The translations under genes and the position numbers were made by a program. A DNA stretch of 64,000 nt. Source: Siphonodentalium dalli (lineage: Eukaryota > Mollusca > Scaphopoda > Gadilida > Siphonodentaliidae). Positions 1 through 11,333 of this stretch are shown here, in pieces (positions within the stretch are counted from its first letter, which is position 1; each line of letters opens with the position of its first letter). The stretch spans positions 104,675,319-104,739,318 of the forward strand of contig CP136066.1 of NCBI GenBank assembly GCA_032622095.1, given 5' to 3'. Below the pieces are notes generated by a model that was not told the DNA's origin, ran no database searches, and saw nothing but the letters and a program-made list of their open reading frames with translations.

Positions 1-453
1 TACTAAATGTATTATCCAATTCAGTTATGAAAAATTTACATTCAATTTGTCTATTGAGCATTTGGAGGGGTGTTCGTGAAAAATTAGCAGACGACAGTAT
101 GGCACAATATATTACAAGTACGGAAGGATTCCTATTCTTTGGTGAGAAATGTTCAGATAATAAATTCAGCCAACGATTTGTTGAATGTTGATATCAAATT
201 CGGTGACAATTGGGGTGCTTCACAAATTTATGGGGCTACAATACATTTTGCGGAACAAGTCCTAATGGAACTACTCATCAATGAGTATTTAGTAAAGAAA
301 GGGTTGAAATACGTGTACAGATCAATGACATCGAATAGTCCCGTGTTGGTCGGTTTTGTACCGATGTACGTGCATGCGTTCACACCTAAACTATGGGTTA
401 TGACGGAGAACATAGCGGAATCATCTTGTCTCAGAACCTGCAGAGAAACATAA
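1..453. other. left edge, no recognised gene
   Basis: Two overlapping plus-strand open frames run through this stretch: one from an ATG near base 27 to about 180, the other from 139 (a TTG codon) to 453. Neither shows a motif, signal peptide or repeat that I recognise, and the second stops just where the palindromic repeats begin. They could be a decayed transposon reading frame entering from outside the window, or chance. I do not call a gene. Confidence 0.3.
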
Positions 454-619
454 TCGGCCGAATTCTGGTCCCTGGTCTAGACCAGGGTTTCATGTAAGCC
501 ATAGTCTAGATGAGGCCGAAACCACGGTGATCGCCATCGGCCGAATTCTGGTCCCTGGTCTAGACCAGGGTTTCATGTAAACTATAGTCTAGACCAGGCC
601 GAAACCACGGTGATCGCGA
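454..619. repeat. two tandem 83-bp units with an 18-bp palindrome
   Basis: Two near-identical units in tandem (period 83) each begin GGCCGAATTCTGG and contain the perfect palindrome CCCTGGTCTAGACCAGGG (470-487 and 553-570). The same terminus occurs inverted at 4041-4069, so these units look like the end of a foldback or TIR element. Related but more diverged copies end at about 6657 and 8165. Confidence 0.75.
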
Positions 620-1030
620 TGTGTTACCCAGCTTCGAGGCGAGTAAGCTGGGATTATTGGTCAGCACTTGTCCGTATTCTCATCTTTTTGAAACTCAGGT
701 TTACGTAAACCAAGGTTTGCCTTCTTATTGTCATTCAAGCCTTTGTCGGTCTGTTCATAATTCGAACCATGTGGTAACGTACAAGTTCTGGTAACAGAAA
801 CATAAGTATTTTTTGGAAGCATTTATCTTTATGTTAACCAAATTGCAATTGTGTTATATTTGTATGTCGTGTAGAGTAAAGATTATAATTATATATGAAC
901 TGGAGAAAATTTAATATAATCCACAATTATGTGTGTTATAGGTAATAGTCTGCAACTGAGACCTAGTCCCCCCCTGGTCTGAGATTTTTGTATAAACCGA
1001 GACTTTATCCCGAGACGAGAATAGCGAAGT
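617..1030 (+). repeat. dispersed repeat R, copy 1
   Basis: About 410 bp starting ATGTGTTACCCAGCTTCGAG are repeated with high identity in the same orientation at 4072-4475. Both copies directly follow a terminus of the GGCCGAATTCTGG family and both end near CGAGACGAGAATA. No primer-binding site, polypurine tract or gag/pol frame lies between the copies, so an LTR interpretation is not supported; a dispersed TE segment or a segmental duplication fits better. Confidence 0.75.
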
Positions 1031-1740
1031 CTGGTTTCGAGAATATATTTATGGTGCAGAACTCTAATATGGATTATTCGTTTGATTGTAAGCCCGTCAT
1101 TCGCACGATGGTGAATAGTTTGAGCAATCACAAGCTGGCTTTTAACTGGACATTAGAAATGATCTAGTGTAAGTGTGTTTTATATAATGTCACCTATCAT
1201 AACTGTAACAATCATGCGTGCGTGTACCCCGGCAATTTGCTGTGGATGAGCATGGGCGACCCGGCATAACAGTGAATGGCACATCGGATTTTCATCTTGC
1301 ATCGCATGGGCGGGATGCGGGCTTTCCCGGCGTATACATAAAATGGACGTTGGAATGCGTCTTAATGGGGATTACTCGTATTCACGTAGATTATTCCAGT
1401 ATTTTGAACAAGAATAATACTGATGTTTTAAGCAAACAAAAAAACAGTAAAGACGAAAACAAAAATTACAAACAAAAAACAGAAACAAAATTATAAAAAA
1501 CAAAACAAACAAAAAAACAAAAGAATTTGTTTTCCAAAACATTAAAGTAAAATGAAAAACATAACAAAAATAGAAGAAAAAAAAATCTAAATTTATGATT
1601 CTTTTATTTAAACGCATTCGTTGAAAAAGAAATACAAGAATGGAATTTACTATCTTGTGTCCCTAGAAATCTCGGGGGCCCCGGTGGTTCATTCGGTAGA
1701 GTGTCATGTGCATTACACCGTCACAGGCCGTCCAGCGCTG

Positions 1741-3194
1741 ACAATTCAATTCAATTCATTTATTTCTCACTCCCTTAATAAAGGTATGGAGATAATTATA
1801 TGTGTACAATATTTACATATATACATGTGGTCAACATGGTTTATCTAGAACATAACAGTGTTATATAAAAGACATATGATCAGATATACATGTAACATCG
1901 CTGTAATATACACATTTATGATATCATTGAACCAATGGGTAATACACCTTCCTAATCTAATTAAATTCCTTTATAATGTGTCGTATTAATATACATAACC
2001 GGCGATATAAATGTTTGTCTTTTGTATTTAGTAATTCGCTCATGACTATAACATTTGGTCTTTCAGTGAATTCTTTCGGCAGTAGGCGGTTTCTAAGAAA
2101 ATTAAAGTGTTCACACTTAAACAGGTAGTGGAATTCATCGCCAACTCTTGTCGAAGAGCATAGCGTGCAAATACGATCTTCGAGATCAATGTTTTGCCAT
2201 CTACCCACCTCAACTGGGAGTTTGTGGTTGCACGTTCGGAATTTACATAAAGTTTTTCGATCGTTTCTATTACTACAATCTAGATATTCTTCAAAGTGGA
2301 AATTGTGCTTGTATATTCTATAAATGACACCTCTGCTAGAGTTATCAATGTCTGTCGACCAACTCGAAACAAATTTTTCTATAAGGCAGCATCTTACATA
2401 ATCAGTTAGCTGGTCTACATTCTGAATTCGATCAGCTGCCAATAAGTGGGATTGACTAGAATCAAGCAAAATGTCGCGAATCTTACGGAGCCATGGAAAA
2501 CAATAATCATTTTCATGTGATAAGCTATAAGCTAACTTATATAGTACTTTGCTGTATATGCGATCTTCGTTGTTTACCACTTTGCACCAAAACTTGATCA
2601 TTCGTGTGTTAATCATTATACTAAGCGGTAGCCGTCCGCTTTCGCCATACACCATGTAATTCGGGGTAGATGGTTTTAATCTTAAGATGTGTTTAATGAA
2701 TTTCCGGTGTAAGTTTTCAACTATATCGTTGTTAGCAAATCCCCAAATTTCACATCCATACAAAGCAATAGGCGAAACCAAGGAATCAAAGAGATAAAAC
2801 ATATTTCTGATCGACAGGCAATTTTTTCTAGACTTTCCAATTAATGCGTACATAGCTTTTGTTGCCTTTTCTACAAGAGTTGTTTTTGCTGCCGCGAAAG
2901 AGCCAGATCGTCTGAAGTTTATTCCCAAATAAGTGAAGTTCTGAACCCTTTCAATGATTTTACCATCATATTTGAAAATACGATTTTTTGGTACGCTGCG
3001 TCCTGAAAGGACTAAAATTTTAGTTTTTTCAACATTAACTTTCAGTTTCCATTTTTCGCAATATTCGCTAAATTTGTCAAGGTGTTTCTGGAGTTTTCTG
3101 GGGCCATCTGCTAAAATAACTGTATCGTCTGCGTATAAAATTAGGAATAGATCTAGTAATATACCCAGTTCAGTTTCCAATTCTCTTCAGTTTC
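1741..3194 (-). mobile_element. 5'-truncated LINE nested in a SINE
   Basis: A minus-strand non-LTR retrotransposon fragment. Its 3' end (at the low coordinate) carries short GAATT-type repeats, typical of CR1/L2-like LINEs that end in microsatellite tails instead of poly(A). Its 5' end is cut within the reverse transcriptase domain near 3180, and the sequence CAGTTTCCAATT is duplicated at that junction. The coding part is described separately. Confidence 0.8.
1957..3180 (-). pseudogene. LINE ORF2 C-terminal half: reverse transcriptase palm/thumb and zinc finger
   Basis: An uninterrupted 407-codon frame. It begins at a TTG inside the truncated ORF2, so there is no true start codon. Residues 16-19 are YADD, the catalytic motif C of reverse transcriptase, followed by the usual YLG thumb motif (84-86). 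Near the C-terminus a CxxC-H-C finger (C338, C341, H351, C356) lies after an LPVEVGRW-type segment, a layout common in invertebrate LINEs. The endonuclease and the N-terminal half of the reverse transcriptase are absent, so the copy cannot transpose. The absence of stops or frameshifts over 1.2 kb argues for a fairly recent insertion. CR1/L2-like is my best guess for the clade; the role (target-primed reverse transcription) is inferred from the family. Confidence 0.88.
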
Positions 3195-3929
3195 CAATTT
3201 GTCAGTTGCTTTCCGGGGATCGGTGGTTTCTACACGCAGTGAGACGATTTCTCGGTGAAATTAAGCCTCTGCGTGGTCTTTCCTCCACCCGTAAAATTGA
3301 CAACGTCGTGTGTGGCCTAGCGGCTAGATCGACGATAAACCCTAACAAACCAAACCAAACCCTAGAAATCTCTGATAAATTCTTATTTTAACGTGCATTC
3401 TGTTAATCGTCCTTGTTCCAATAATGTCTTACCATTTGGATTCTTGGAAATTGGAATGATGGCAACTGAAATGATGGGCGCAATTGTTTTAGCCCATTAT
3501 AAGTTTGGGTCGAGATTTAAAAGGGCGGTCTCTGAGACTAATTATTCGGTGCATGGGGAGGTGGTATAAACAATGTATAGCCACTTATAGGCCATGGGTA
3601 GTTCCATCGGCCGTGAAACAATTTTTTTTTACTCAACTAAAACATTTACTTAAACCGCTGACATCAAAATAGGTTATCATAATAAATAAACATAAAGGTA
3701 TGGTCGTGGCGACATGGGAACTTGGAGTGTCTCACCCCCCCCCCCCCCCCCAACTTAGGATGGAGCGGATTGGAAATATGGACAACGCCCCCACTATCCA
3801 CATGGAGACACTCCAATCACACGCTTGTAAAGACGACACACCGCACGTGTTCGGTGATAACCCGTTATATTAATGCTCAACTATTCGCGACGTGAACGCA
3901 ATCATATTGTTCGAGCACCAAGCGTGCCT

Positions 3930-4070
3930 TTGTCCGTCGATACACCGATCGTCGTTGATTGAACAATAATCCGCCTAATCTAAATCGAGACCAGGTGGTT
4001 TCGCGAGTCCAGGTCCAGACATGGAACACCGTGATTATTAGGGTGGTCTAGACCAGGGACCAGAATTCGG
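3930..4070 (+). repeat. terminus of the GGCCGAATTCTGG repeat family
   Basis: The stretch ending ...GGTCTAGACCAGGGACCAGAATTCGGCC is the inverted counterpart of 456-484 (29 bp). Its inner part (GTGGTTTCGCGA, then ACATGGAACACCGTGATTATTAGGG) recurs at about 6525-6660 and 8030-8168. The inverted pair 456-484 / 4041-4069 could be TIRs of one 3.6-kb element, but no clear target duplication is visible. Confidence 0.55.
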
Positions 4071-4071
4071 C

Positions 4072-4475
4072 CGCATGTGTTACCCAGCTTCGAGGCGAGT
4101 AAGCTGGGATTATTGGTCAGCACTGGTCCGTATTCTCGTCTTTTTGAAACTCAGGTTTACGTAAACAAAGGTTTGCCTTCTTATTGTCATTCAAGCCTGT
4201 GTCGGTCTGTTCATAATTCGAACCATGTGGTAACGTACAAGTTCTGGTAACAGAATGATATGTATTTTTTGGAAGCATTTATCTTTATGTTAACCAAATA
4301 GGAATTGTGTTTTATTGATATGCCGTGTAGAAGAAAGATTATAATTATATGGACAAAATGTAATATAATCGATAATTATGTATGTTATAGGTAATAGTCT
4401 ACAACTGAGACCTGGTACACCCCTGGTCTGAGATTTTTGTATAAACCGAGACTTGAACCTGAGACGAGAATACCT
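4072..4475 (+). repeat. dispersed repeat R, copy 2
   Basis: Same-orientation copy of 617-1030, with small indels and substitutions. It starts at the base after the GGCC end of the repeat family described at 3930-4070. Confidence 0.75.
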
Positions 4476-4901
4476 TTTTCTGTTTTCGCAGTAACGATAC
4501 AGATTGGTAATTAGATTGTAAATCATGCGTGCATGCGTTTATCTGGCTTTACAGTGTAGTTTTATTTATAACACCCTTGCCTTGTTTGAAAGCATATTAC
4601 CGTTAGATGGATTAAGTCAGATTTTCGTGCTATTATTTCTAATATGTTATCGATGGGTTTGGTTGACACGGATAAATAGGGAATGATAGTAGTTTTGCAA
4701 TCGGAACGTAATCCGCATTGGATGCGGGTGTCTTTCGTTTCGTGTTTCTGAAATGAATTGAGTCGGAGCTAGTTTTGATAGTACCAATTCATCATTTGAG
4801 AATAAAATATTGCTGGACTGGATATACAATATAACAGCAAAAACTCTCAAAATTATATTAAGTCAGAACGAAAAATTGTGGTTCAAAATAAGGAAATGTC
4901 C

Positions 4902-5825
4902 GATTAAATTGAATTAAATTAAATTAAATGCATGGGACCCCTGCTCTTGATCAATGATTTATTTGGTCCAGTTTCTTAAGCCTTGACATTTCAAATTGGT
5001 TTATTTGTCATAATTTATCTTTAAGAGAGAGATGTTTTATTGCCTCCTTGAAGGAGAGATATGTGTACAGGTATATACATGTTTATGAATACAACAGTGA
5101 CATTCAAACTAAATCAATTTCACTTATATGAGGTTGGTTGACCTTTTGCAATGGTCAGATGGAGCAAAGGACACACACAAATATGAGACAATGAATAAAT
5201 AAGCGTTTCTCATCACAAATGAGTTCCAGAGTAGGATGACTTCCACATCCACATGAATAAGTGAGGAATCCTACCGGCGATAGTAAATCCAGGAATGAAA
5301 ATGTAGGAATTCCGAATATGTTTATGATTTTATACCAGAATTCATTTCTGAGTTCCTGTATGTGCGGAGAGAAGCAATGGAGGTACATGTGTGACATGAG
5401 GTCAGAGTATTGGCACCCACAGTGCTTGCATAGTGCGTTGTTGTCATATGTCGTTCTGGAGATGATGTTTGCCATATAGAGAGCTTTAGATTTGTACTTT
5501 GGGTGTTCCCTGCATAGTAGCCAGCCTCTCCAGATCGACATAGGATAGGATTTAACCATCCTAAAGAAATTCAGTGATTCATTTGTCAAATCACACCATG
5601 GTGCTTGATATGCGAAATTGTTGATCTTCTCTTTTACAATTTCTTTCCATTGTTTCTGTGATGGAAAGAACCCAGAATCAATAAAATTTGTGAGGTAATC
5701 GATGAGATCATATGCGTGCAGGTGTGTGAATATTTGGATTTGGAAACAAATTACATGGCAATGGAAATATCTGCTACTCCTATCGGGAATGTGGTACAAC
5801 GCACCCATCTGGATTTTTTCCGATA
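4902..5825 (-). mobile_element. LINE 3' fragment with AATTA-repeat tail
   Basis: A minus-strand LINE 3' end. The tail is a short ATTAAATTAA-type repeat at 4902-4929, then about 225 bp of putative 3' untranslated sequence, then coding sequence from 5155 up to a poly(C) tract at about 5827. The part from about 5256 upward is copied again at 6701-7252 by a tandem duplication. Confidence 0.7.
5155..5808 (-). pseudogene. LINE ORF2 C-terminal fragment with CxxC-H-C finger
   Basis: A 217-codon frame from an ATG at 5808 that is almost certainly internal. The only diagnostic motif is a CxxC-H-C finger (C127, C130, H140, C145), the nucleic-acid-binding knuckle at the C-terminus of many LINE ORF2 proteins. 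It is preceded by an aromatic-rich helical region (SIWRGWLL) such as often lies between thumb and knuckle. No reverse transcriptase or endonuclease motifs remain. It is a different LINE family from the one at 1957-3180. The residual 3' end plus A/T tail suggests a 5'-truncated retrocopy. Confidence 0.65.
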
Positions 5826-6700
5826 CCCCCCCCCCCCCCCAATAACTTCAATCACGGCGATAGTTATTTTTAGAATCTTTCTAAATTTTCAACTTATTGC
5901 AAATTCCCAAGTCCGCGAAATTACGTTGCACATATCACCCCCTCACCCCAATGAATTGTTGAAAATTTCCAACAAGTACCTCACTATTTCAAGTTGTTGG
6001 AAATTCCCACCTGATATCCCCTATAATAATGGTTCGAAATGTTTTCAAGAGCTGAATGTAATTTATGTGTAATATTTTGACGCAAAGTTGAACAATATAT
6101 AGTTGGTTCTTGATCTGAACAAACAATATTTTACACTATACATTGATTGTAAAGGACGCCGGTGGCCCCGTCGGTAGAATGCTCGGGGCATTACGTCGCC
6201 ATTTGCCATCTAGCGCTGACGAAGCGGGTTCGAATGCCGAAATTTGTCGGTCCCATTCCGGGTCGGTATTTCTACACACAGCGGGGTGTTTCTCGGTGAA
6301 ATTTACTCTCTGCGTAGACTTTCCTCCACCCGTAAAACTGACAACGTCGTGAAATCCGCATAGGGGGTGAGAAATCCGCACCACCCCTGCCCCGTGATCC
6401 CTGTCGAACGATGACGGCATACATATACATCTATACAACACGGATATAAGCCGCTTTCACTGCTCAGGTTTGGAGACACCAACACACCAATCTCGATGCA
6501 GCGCTCAGCACGCTTATGTCAATAGATTGTCATTGATTGTCGTTGATTGTACAACAATGCGCCGATCCCAGCTTGCGACCAGGTGGTTTCGCGAAACCAA
6601 GTCCTCACATGGAACACCGTGATTATTAGGGTGGTCTAGACCTGAGACCAGAATTCAGCCCAATGTATATATACAATTGTTGATCCGTTGTGAATAATGT
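5256..6700. repeat. tandem duplication, unit A (~1.44 kb)
   Basis: Bases from about 5256 to 6700 recur at 6701-8209 with very few differences (offset 1444 at the left end). The unit holds the LINE C-terminal fragment, a poly(C) tract (5827-5840), a segment with TTGTTGGAAATT repeats, a SINE (6154-6440) and a GGCCGAATTCTGG-family terminus (6525-6660). Unit A lacks 59 bp that unit B has inside the SINE. Confidence 0.9.
6154..6440 (+). mobile_element. tRNA-derived SINE (copy in unit A)
   Basis: Starts GGACGCCGGTGGCC; a degenerate box A is followed by a good box B, GGTTCGAATGC (6227-6237). Downstream is a conserved domain (GGTATTTCTACACACAG, GGTGTTTCTCGGTGAAATT, CTTTCCTCCACCC) shared with the SINEs at 1674 and 7603, which resembles the conserved central/3' domains of Deu/Nin-type SINEs. 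Compared with unit B it lacks the segment just after box B. Pol III transcription is inferred from the boxes. Confidence 0.75.
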
Positions 6701-6703
6701 ATA

Positions 6704-7252
6704 AGTGAGGAATCCTACCGGCGATAGTAAATCCAGGAATGAAAATGTAGGAATTCCGAATATGTTTATGATTTTATACCAGAATTCATTTCTGAGTTCC
6801 TGTATGTGCGGAGAGAAGCAATGGAGGTACATGTGTGACATGAGGTCAGAGTATTGGCACCCACAGTGCTTGCATAGTGCGTTGTTGTCATATGTCGTTC
6901 TGGAGATGATGTTTGCCATATAGAGAGCTTTAGATTTGTACTTTGGGTGGTCCCTGCATAGTAGCCAGCCTCTCCAGATCGACATAGGATAGGATTTAAC
7001 CATCCTAAAGAAATTCAGTGATTCATTTGTCAAATCACACCATGGTGCTTGATATGCGAAGTTGTTGATCTTCTCTTTTACAATTTCTTTCCATTGTTTC
7101 TGTGATGGAAAGAACCCAGAATCAATAAAATTTGTGAGGTAATCGATGAGATCATATGCGTGCAGGTGTGTGAATATTTTGATTTGGAAACAAATTACAT
7201 GGCAATGGAAATATCTGCTACTCCTATCGGGAATGTGGTACAACGCACCCAT
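6704..7252 (-). pseudogene. duplicated LINE ORF2 fragment
   Basis: Copy of the LINE fragment at 5155-5808, truncated at its C-terminus by the duplication junction. Only two or three amino-acid differences from unit A are visible (for example Q to K near residue 25 and E to D near residue 101). The CxxC-H-C finger is retained. The last ~26 codons of the open frame (6626-6703) are read from the neighbouring repeat and are not LINE sequence. Confidence 0.65.
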
Positions 7253-7602
7253 CTGGATTTTTTCCGATACCCCACCCCCCCCCCCCCCCCAATAACTTCA
7301 ATCACGGCGATAGTCATTTAGAATCTTTCTAAATTTTCAACTTATTGCAAATTCCCAAGTCCGCGAAATTACGTTGCACATGTCACCCCCCTCACCCCAA
7401 TGAATTGTTGAAAATTTCCAACAAGTACCTCACTATTTCAAGTTGTTGGAAATTCCCACCTGATATCCCCTATAATAATGGTTCGAAATGTTTTCAAGAG
7501 CTGAATGTAATTTATGTGTAATATTTTGACGCAAAGTTGAACAATATATAGTTGGTTCTTGATCTGAACAAACAATATTTTACACTATACATTGATTGTA
7601 AA

Positions 7603-7950
7603 GGACGCCGGTGGTCCCGTCGGTAGAATGCTCGGGGCATTACGTCGCCATTTGCCATCTAGCGCTGACGAAGCGGGTTCGAATGCCGACAAGCGCGGAT
7701 TCGCGACCCACTCTAAGTGAGGATAATCTGATTCGTGTATCTGGGCAAGTTTGTCGGTCCCATTCCGGGGTCGGTATTTCTACACACAGCGGGGTGTTTC
7801 TCGGTGAAATTTACTCTCTGCGTAGACTTTCCTCCACCCGTAAAACTGACAACGTCGTGAAATCCGCATAGGGGGTGAGAAATCCGCACCACCCCTGCCC
7901 CGTGATCCCTGTCGAACGGCGACGGCATACATATACATCTATACAACACG
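7603..7950 (+). mobile_element. tRNA-derived SINE (longer copy in unit B)
   Basis: Same SINE as 6154-6440; box B is at 7676-7686. Between box B and the conserved domain there are 59 extra bases (7688-7746), probably the body of the full-length SINE that unit A has lost. An insertion in unit B is the alternative. Confidence 0.75.
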
Positions 7951-8209
7951 GATATAAGCCGCTTTCACGTGCTCAGGTTTGGAGACACCAACACACAAAT
8001 CTCGATGCAGCGCTCAGCACGCTTATGTCAATAGATTGTCATTGATTGTCGTTGATTGTACAACAATGCGCCGATCCCAGCTTGCGACCAGGTGGTTTCG
8101 CGAAACCAAGTCCTCACATGGAACACCGTGAATATTAGGGTGGTCTAGACCTGAGACCAGAATTCAGCCGAATGTATATATACAATTGGTGATCCGTTGT
8201 GAATAATGT

Positions 8210-9355
8210 GAACTCTTGTGTTGCGATACGGAAATTGCGCTAGTTTCAGGAGTAGCCAGTGGCACGTTTGTGGCAAATCTATACGGTGTGTACTTCGTTT
8301 ATATATTTCATGATATGATATCGCATTATAGTCGTTTAATTGGGACAGTACTACAAACAGTTTACATCTTTGAAAAATGAGAAGTTATTTTCCCTGTCAT
8401 TTGCTTCGCTTTAGTCATACGATAATGAGAGTTGAGCTGTGTACGATTTCGCGGATGAAGATAGGATTTTCTCCCACCCCCTACACACTTTAGCACAGGC
8501 AGCCAGTGTGAGATAGCTGGGTGAGATTTCCCTGTCTCACATAACACGTGACCATCTATCTCACACCACCCACGTGACTGCTTTACCTATTTAATTAAGA
8601 GCCGGAACTAATTTAACAATCCGTCATCACGTTTTGTGTGAACTAAAACAGATCAAAACAATGGCGACCAACCAGTTACGCTTCACGTTTCAAGTAAATA
8701 AATACGGACGAATTCGTGGACGCTAATACAAATGGAGATAAGCCTCAACTGTTAATCACGAAAAACCTTCAACATAACCTCACTTGCAGACACAGAGTTA
8801 CATATATAACATGAAATATAAACGACTAATTTGTGAACATATTCCATAAAACGGAAGATCCCCAAGCGAAACTGGCACATTTCGTAACAGGTAAACAATA
8901 GCCGCTTCACAAATGACGAACGAAATAATTCCACATTCGAACAGTTGTCATCGTCGAACGCGTCTAACTAAAATTTGTCTATCATATATTCACATGTTTC
9001 CTTTTCAAATGGTATCGATATGGTCATTTCCGATGACAAACACGGTTGTATATACTTCATATCAATACGCGCGTTTCTCGGAATTTATGCAGGTGCAATG
9101 ATGTGACGTGTCCGTGTCGTTTTCACAATCTTGACCGTGTCGATTCCACTCTAACGTATTAACCCTGCGCGCACGGGTAACGCGCTTTGTTTTTATCGTA
9201 TATATACCTTTGGTATATACCGAAATCATCCCAGTTAATCACGAATATCGCATCAGATTTCTCCCAAGATATACCGTTACGAAGCTACTGGAATGTGCCA
9301 AAGATTGGTATAAAAATAAAAATCGGAATGAGGCTCTTGGGTTGGGAGAAAAATG
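8210..9355. other. unassigned; one small hairpin at 8506-8566
   Basis: No supported gene. At 8506-8566 the inverted repeat GTGTGAGATAG...CTATCTCACAC brackets a GGTGAGATTTCCCTGTCTCAC hairpin, giving nested stems like the end of a small MITE. An E-box-like CACGTG lies at 8546-8551 and another at 8571-8576. The remainder shows nothing recognisable. Confidence 0.4.
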
Positions 9356-9503
9356 ATCCATCATGACCTGGGGTGTGGGATGGAAAAATCTCACCCTCGG
9401 GGCCAGATATTTGGTCCGGACACTCGGCAAGCCTCGTGTCCGGCCCAAATATCTGGCCCCTCGGGTGAGATTTTTCCATCCCACACCCCAGGTCATGATG
9501 GAT
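9356..9503. repeat. 148-bp hairpin, 68-bp arms, 12-nt loop
   Basis: Arms 9356-9423 and 9436-9503 are reverse complements with about three mismatches, around the loop TCGGCAAGCCTC. Open frames reading through here (for example on the minus strand 9239-9718) are a consequence of the symmetry. The form fits a snapback MITE; no target duplication is obvious. Confidence 0.85.
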
Positions 9504-11333
9504 AATATTAGTCTTGCTGTTTGACCTTTGTATCCTAACATAATGTAGCCTGGGTTGTAGCTCAGCCGCGGTATCTTTGGTGAGGCTACCCTTGATGTAT
9601 TGTTAATGAGAGTCATGCTAGCAAATAGGTGCTCATTGTCCCATATTGAGAGGATATATTGACATCGAAGATAGCAGCTGCAAATCAAACGACAAAAAGA
9701 ACTAGAAATCACAGCCATATCGCCAATGTCAAGACAACTGTTTTTTTTTTAAGCGCAAGAGTGAATCGTGTTTTCATATAACACCAAAGTCACTCGCTGC
9801 TTTTACAAATGCGTTGGCGTTTGGCCGCATAACCGATAAACATTTATCTATTAATCGATCTTTTGATACTGTACATCTAATAGAAAAAAGGTATCATGAC
9901 ATCGTAAATCAACAGAACGGGGATATTTAATACTCATGATGACGTTACTTAAGAAAATAAGGGACAGGGTCAATATATAATGGATTGTCAGGTATACTGC
10001 AAATTATATAGAAGCACACGATTTCATGAGTTGTACGGTAGCGGGGGGGGGGTCTGAATATAGAAAAATAAAATTCGGGGGGGGGGTAAATGTTAGTATA
10101 GCCTGTGTTAAATGTTATATTACTTGTTTGATGGTTTAATTATTTTTACAAAACATTTCACAAAAAAATGAAATATTGGGATGCGTAACATGTTTTTCGT
10201 ATTCAGTGCAGACCAACTCCGTGTGTTTGTTTATTGAAGAAATAACTCTTCTTTCGATTAAGGTTAGGAGTCTTAACAGAACAGTTTTAAGATAAATTCT
10301 GTAACGCGCGTAGCGCATTCATAGAAAATTTATCTTCAGACTTTTCGGTTATAACTCATAACCTTAATCTAAACAAGAGTTATGTCTTATAATTTAATCC
10401 GTCATTTCACAAGAGAACCACCAAAAGTAGAAGTTGGAAGTATAACGAATGTACAACATTGAGACTATTTCCGACGAAAAAGACACGTGAAGTTTAAAGA
10501 GACACGTATCACTCAAATCTTGTGTTTATCGATTTATCACGTCGGGTAGGCATTTTAGCGTTTTTGATTGGCGTGTCCGAACTGATCACGTATCGCTTGG
10601 CACCGGACAGCTGTAAATGCACGTGGGATTGGTATTCGACCGCGGTGGCACGAACCCGTGTTAGTTTTAATTTCCGTGTTTCATTTCTTTGCAATTGTTC
10701 CATCTTGTCGATTTGTCTGGTTCCTTGTACATTGAATATTAGAATCTAGTAAGGTTATTGTCAATCCAGTCATACCGAATGAATAATGATGCCGAAATTT
10801 CTTGTTAAATGGTAGGAAGTATCGAACAGTTTGCATGTATAATTGTACATGTGTTACGCAGGCGGTATAGACGTGGTCACTCGGCGCTGCTGTTATTTTC
10901 ATGGCGGAGAAAGTAATAAAAACATTTAGGTTATCGAGAAATAATCTAAATGGCAAATGTGTAGTAGCCAATTGTTTTACAGTATTCCGTTGATTGACAC
11001 CTTATGATTAAATTATATATACACTCAACAAAATCCTAATAATATTACAACAGTTTATGATGTAATATCCATGTGTATAGTCAGCGCACATAATTTACAA
11101 CAGTTACTGTTGTTTTGTGCGCTGGGTGGATTATGTCCATTTACGGTGGTCACGTGATTAGCCACATGCGTTACAGTTGCGGAAGCCGACATTGTTGGTG
11201 GATTTTATTCTACTTAAAGCTTCTTCTAGTCAGAAATTCCGGGCCGTATTCTGGTAAGTTTACATATGTATGATCGCAATTTGGCATACAACTAATTTGC
11301 TCCAAGATTTTCGAGTGATCGATCAGCTAATTT
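9504..11333. other. unassigned intergenic stretch with G runs
   Basis: No gene recognised. Notable points are two G runs near 10040-10050 and 10077-10086, and a small hairpin at about 11092-11127 in which CAGCGCACA pairs with TGTGCGCTG around the palindrome CAACAGTTACTGTTG. Several 60-160-codon open frames occur but lack motifs. Confidence 0.4.

Larger units (their letters stand above)
1661..3372 (+). mobile_element. tRNA-derived SINE split by a LINE, with perfect 13-bp TSD
   Basis: A 13-bp direct repeat, CCCTAGAAATCTC, flanks the unit (1661-1673 and 3360-3372). The left part (1674-1740) aligns with the tRNA-like head of the SINEs at 6154 and 7603. The right part (about 3195-3359) aligns with their conserved 3' domain (TTTCTCGGTGAAATT, then CTTTCCTCCACCCGTAAAA) and ends in an AACC-rich tail. 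The LINE at 1741-3194 sits at the position of internal promoter box B, and about 20 bp including box B is missing at the junction. Order of events: SINE insertion with TSD, then LINE insertion with a small target deletion. Confidence 0.8.
6701..8209. repeat. tandem duplication, unit B (~1.51 kb)
   Basis: Second copy of the 5256-6700 block, joined to unit A at the sequence TGAATAATGT and ending at the same sequence (8201-8209). It differs mainly by a longer poly(C) tract and an extra 59 bp in the SINE (about 7688-7746). Confidence 0.9.

Noticed and set aside
139-453. 105-codon open frame at the left edge
   Set aside because: Begins at TTG, has no recognised motif and ends at a repeat boundary; the frame on the other strand is also open over part of it.
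617-4475. LTR retrotransposon bounded by the two R repeats
   Set aside because: R copies lack TG...CA ends, primer-binding site and polypurine tract, and the intervening DNA holds only a SINE with a LINE, not gag/pol.
6154-6240. tRNA gene
   Set aside because: Box B is good but box A and the acceptor and anticodon stems do not fold, and the sequence continues into the conserved SINE domain.
9239-9718. 159-codon minus-strand frame
   Set aside because: A large part lies in the 148-bp hairpin; the frame is a by-product of the palindrome.
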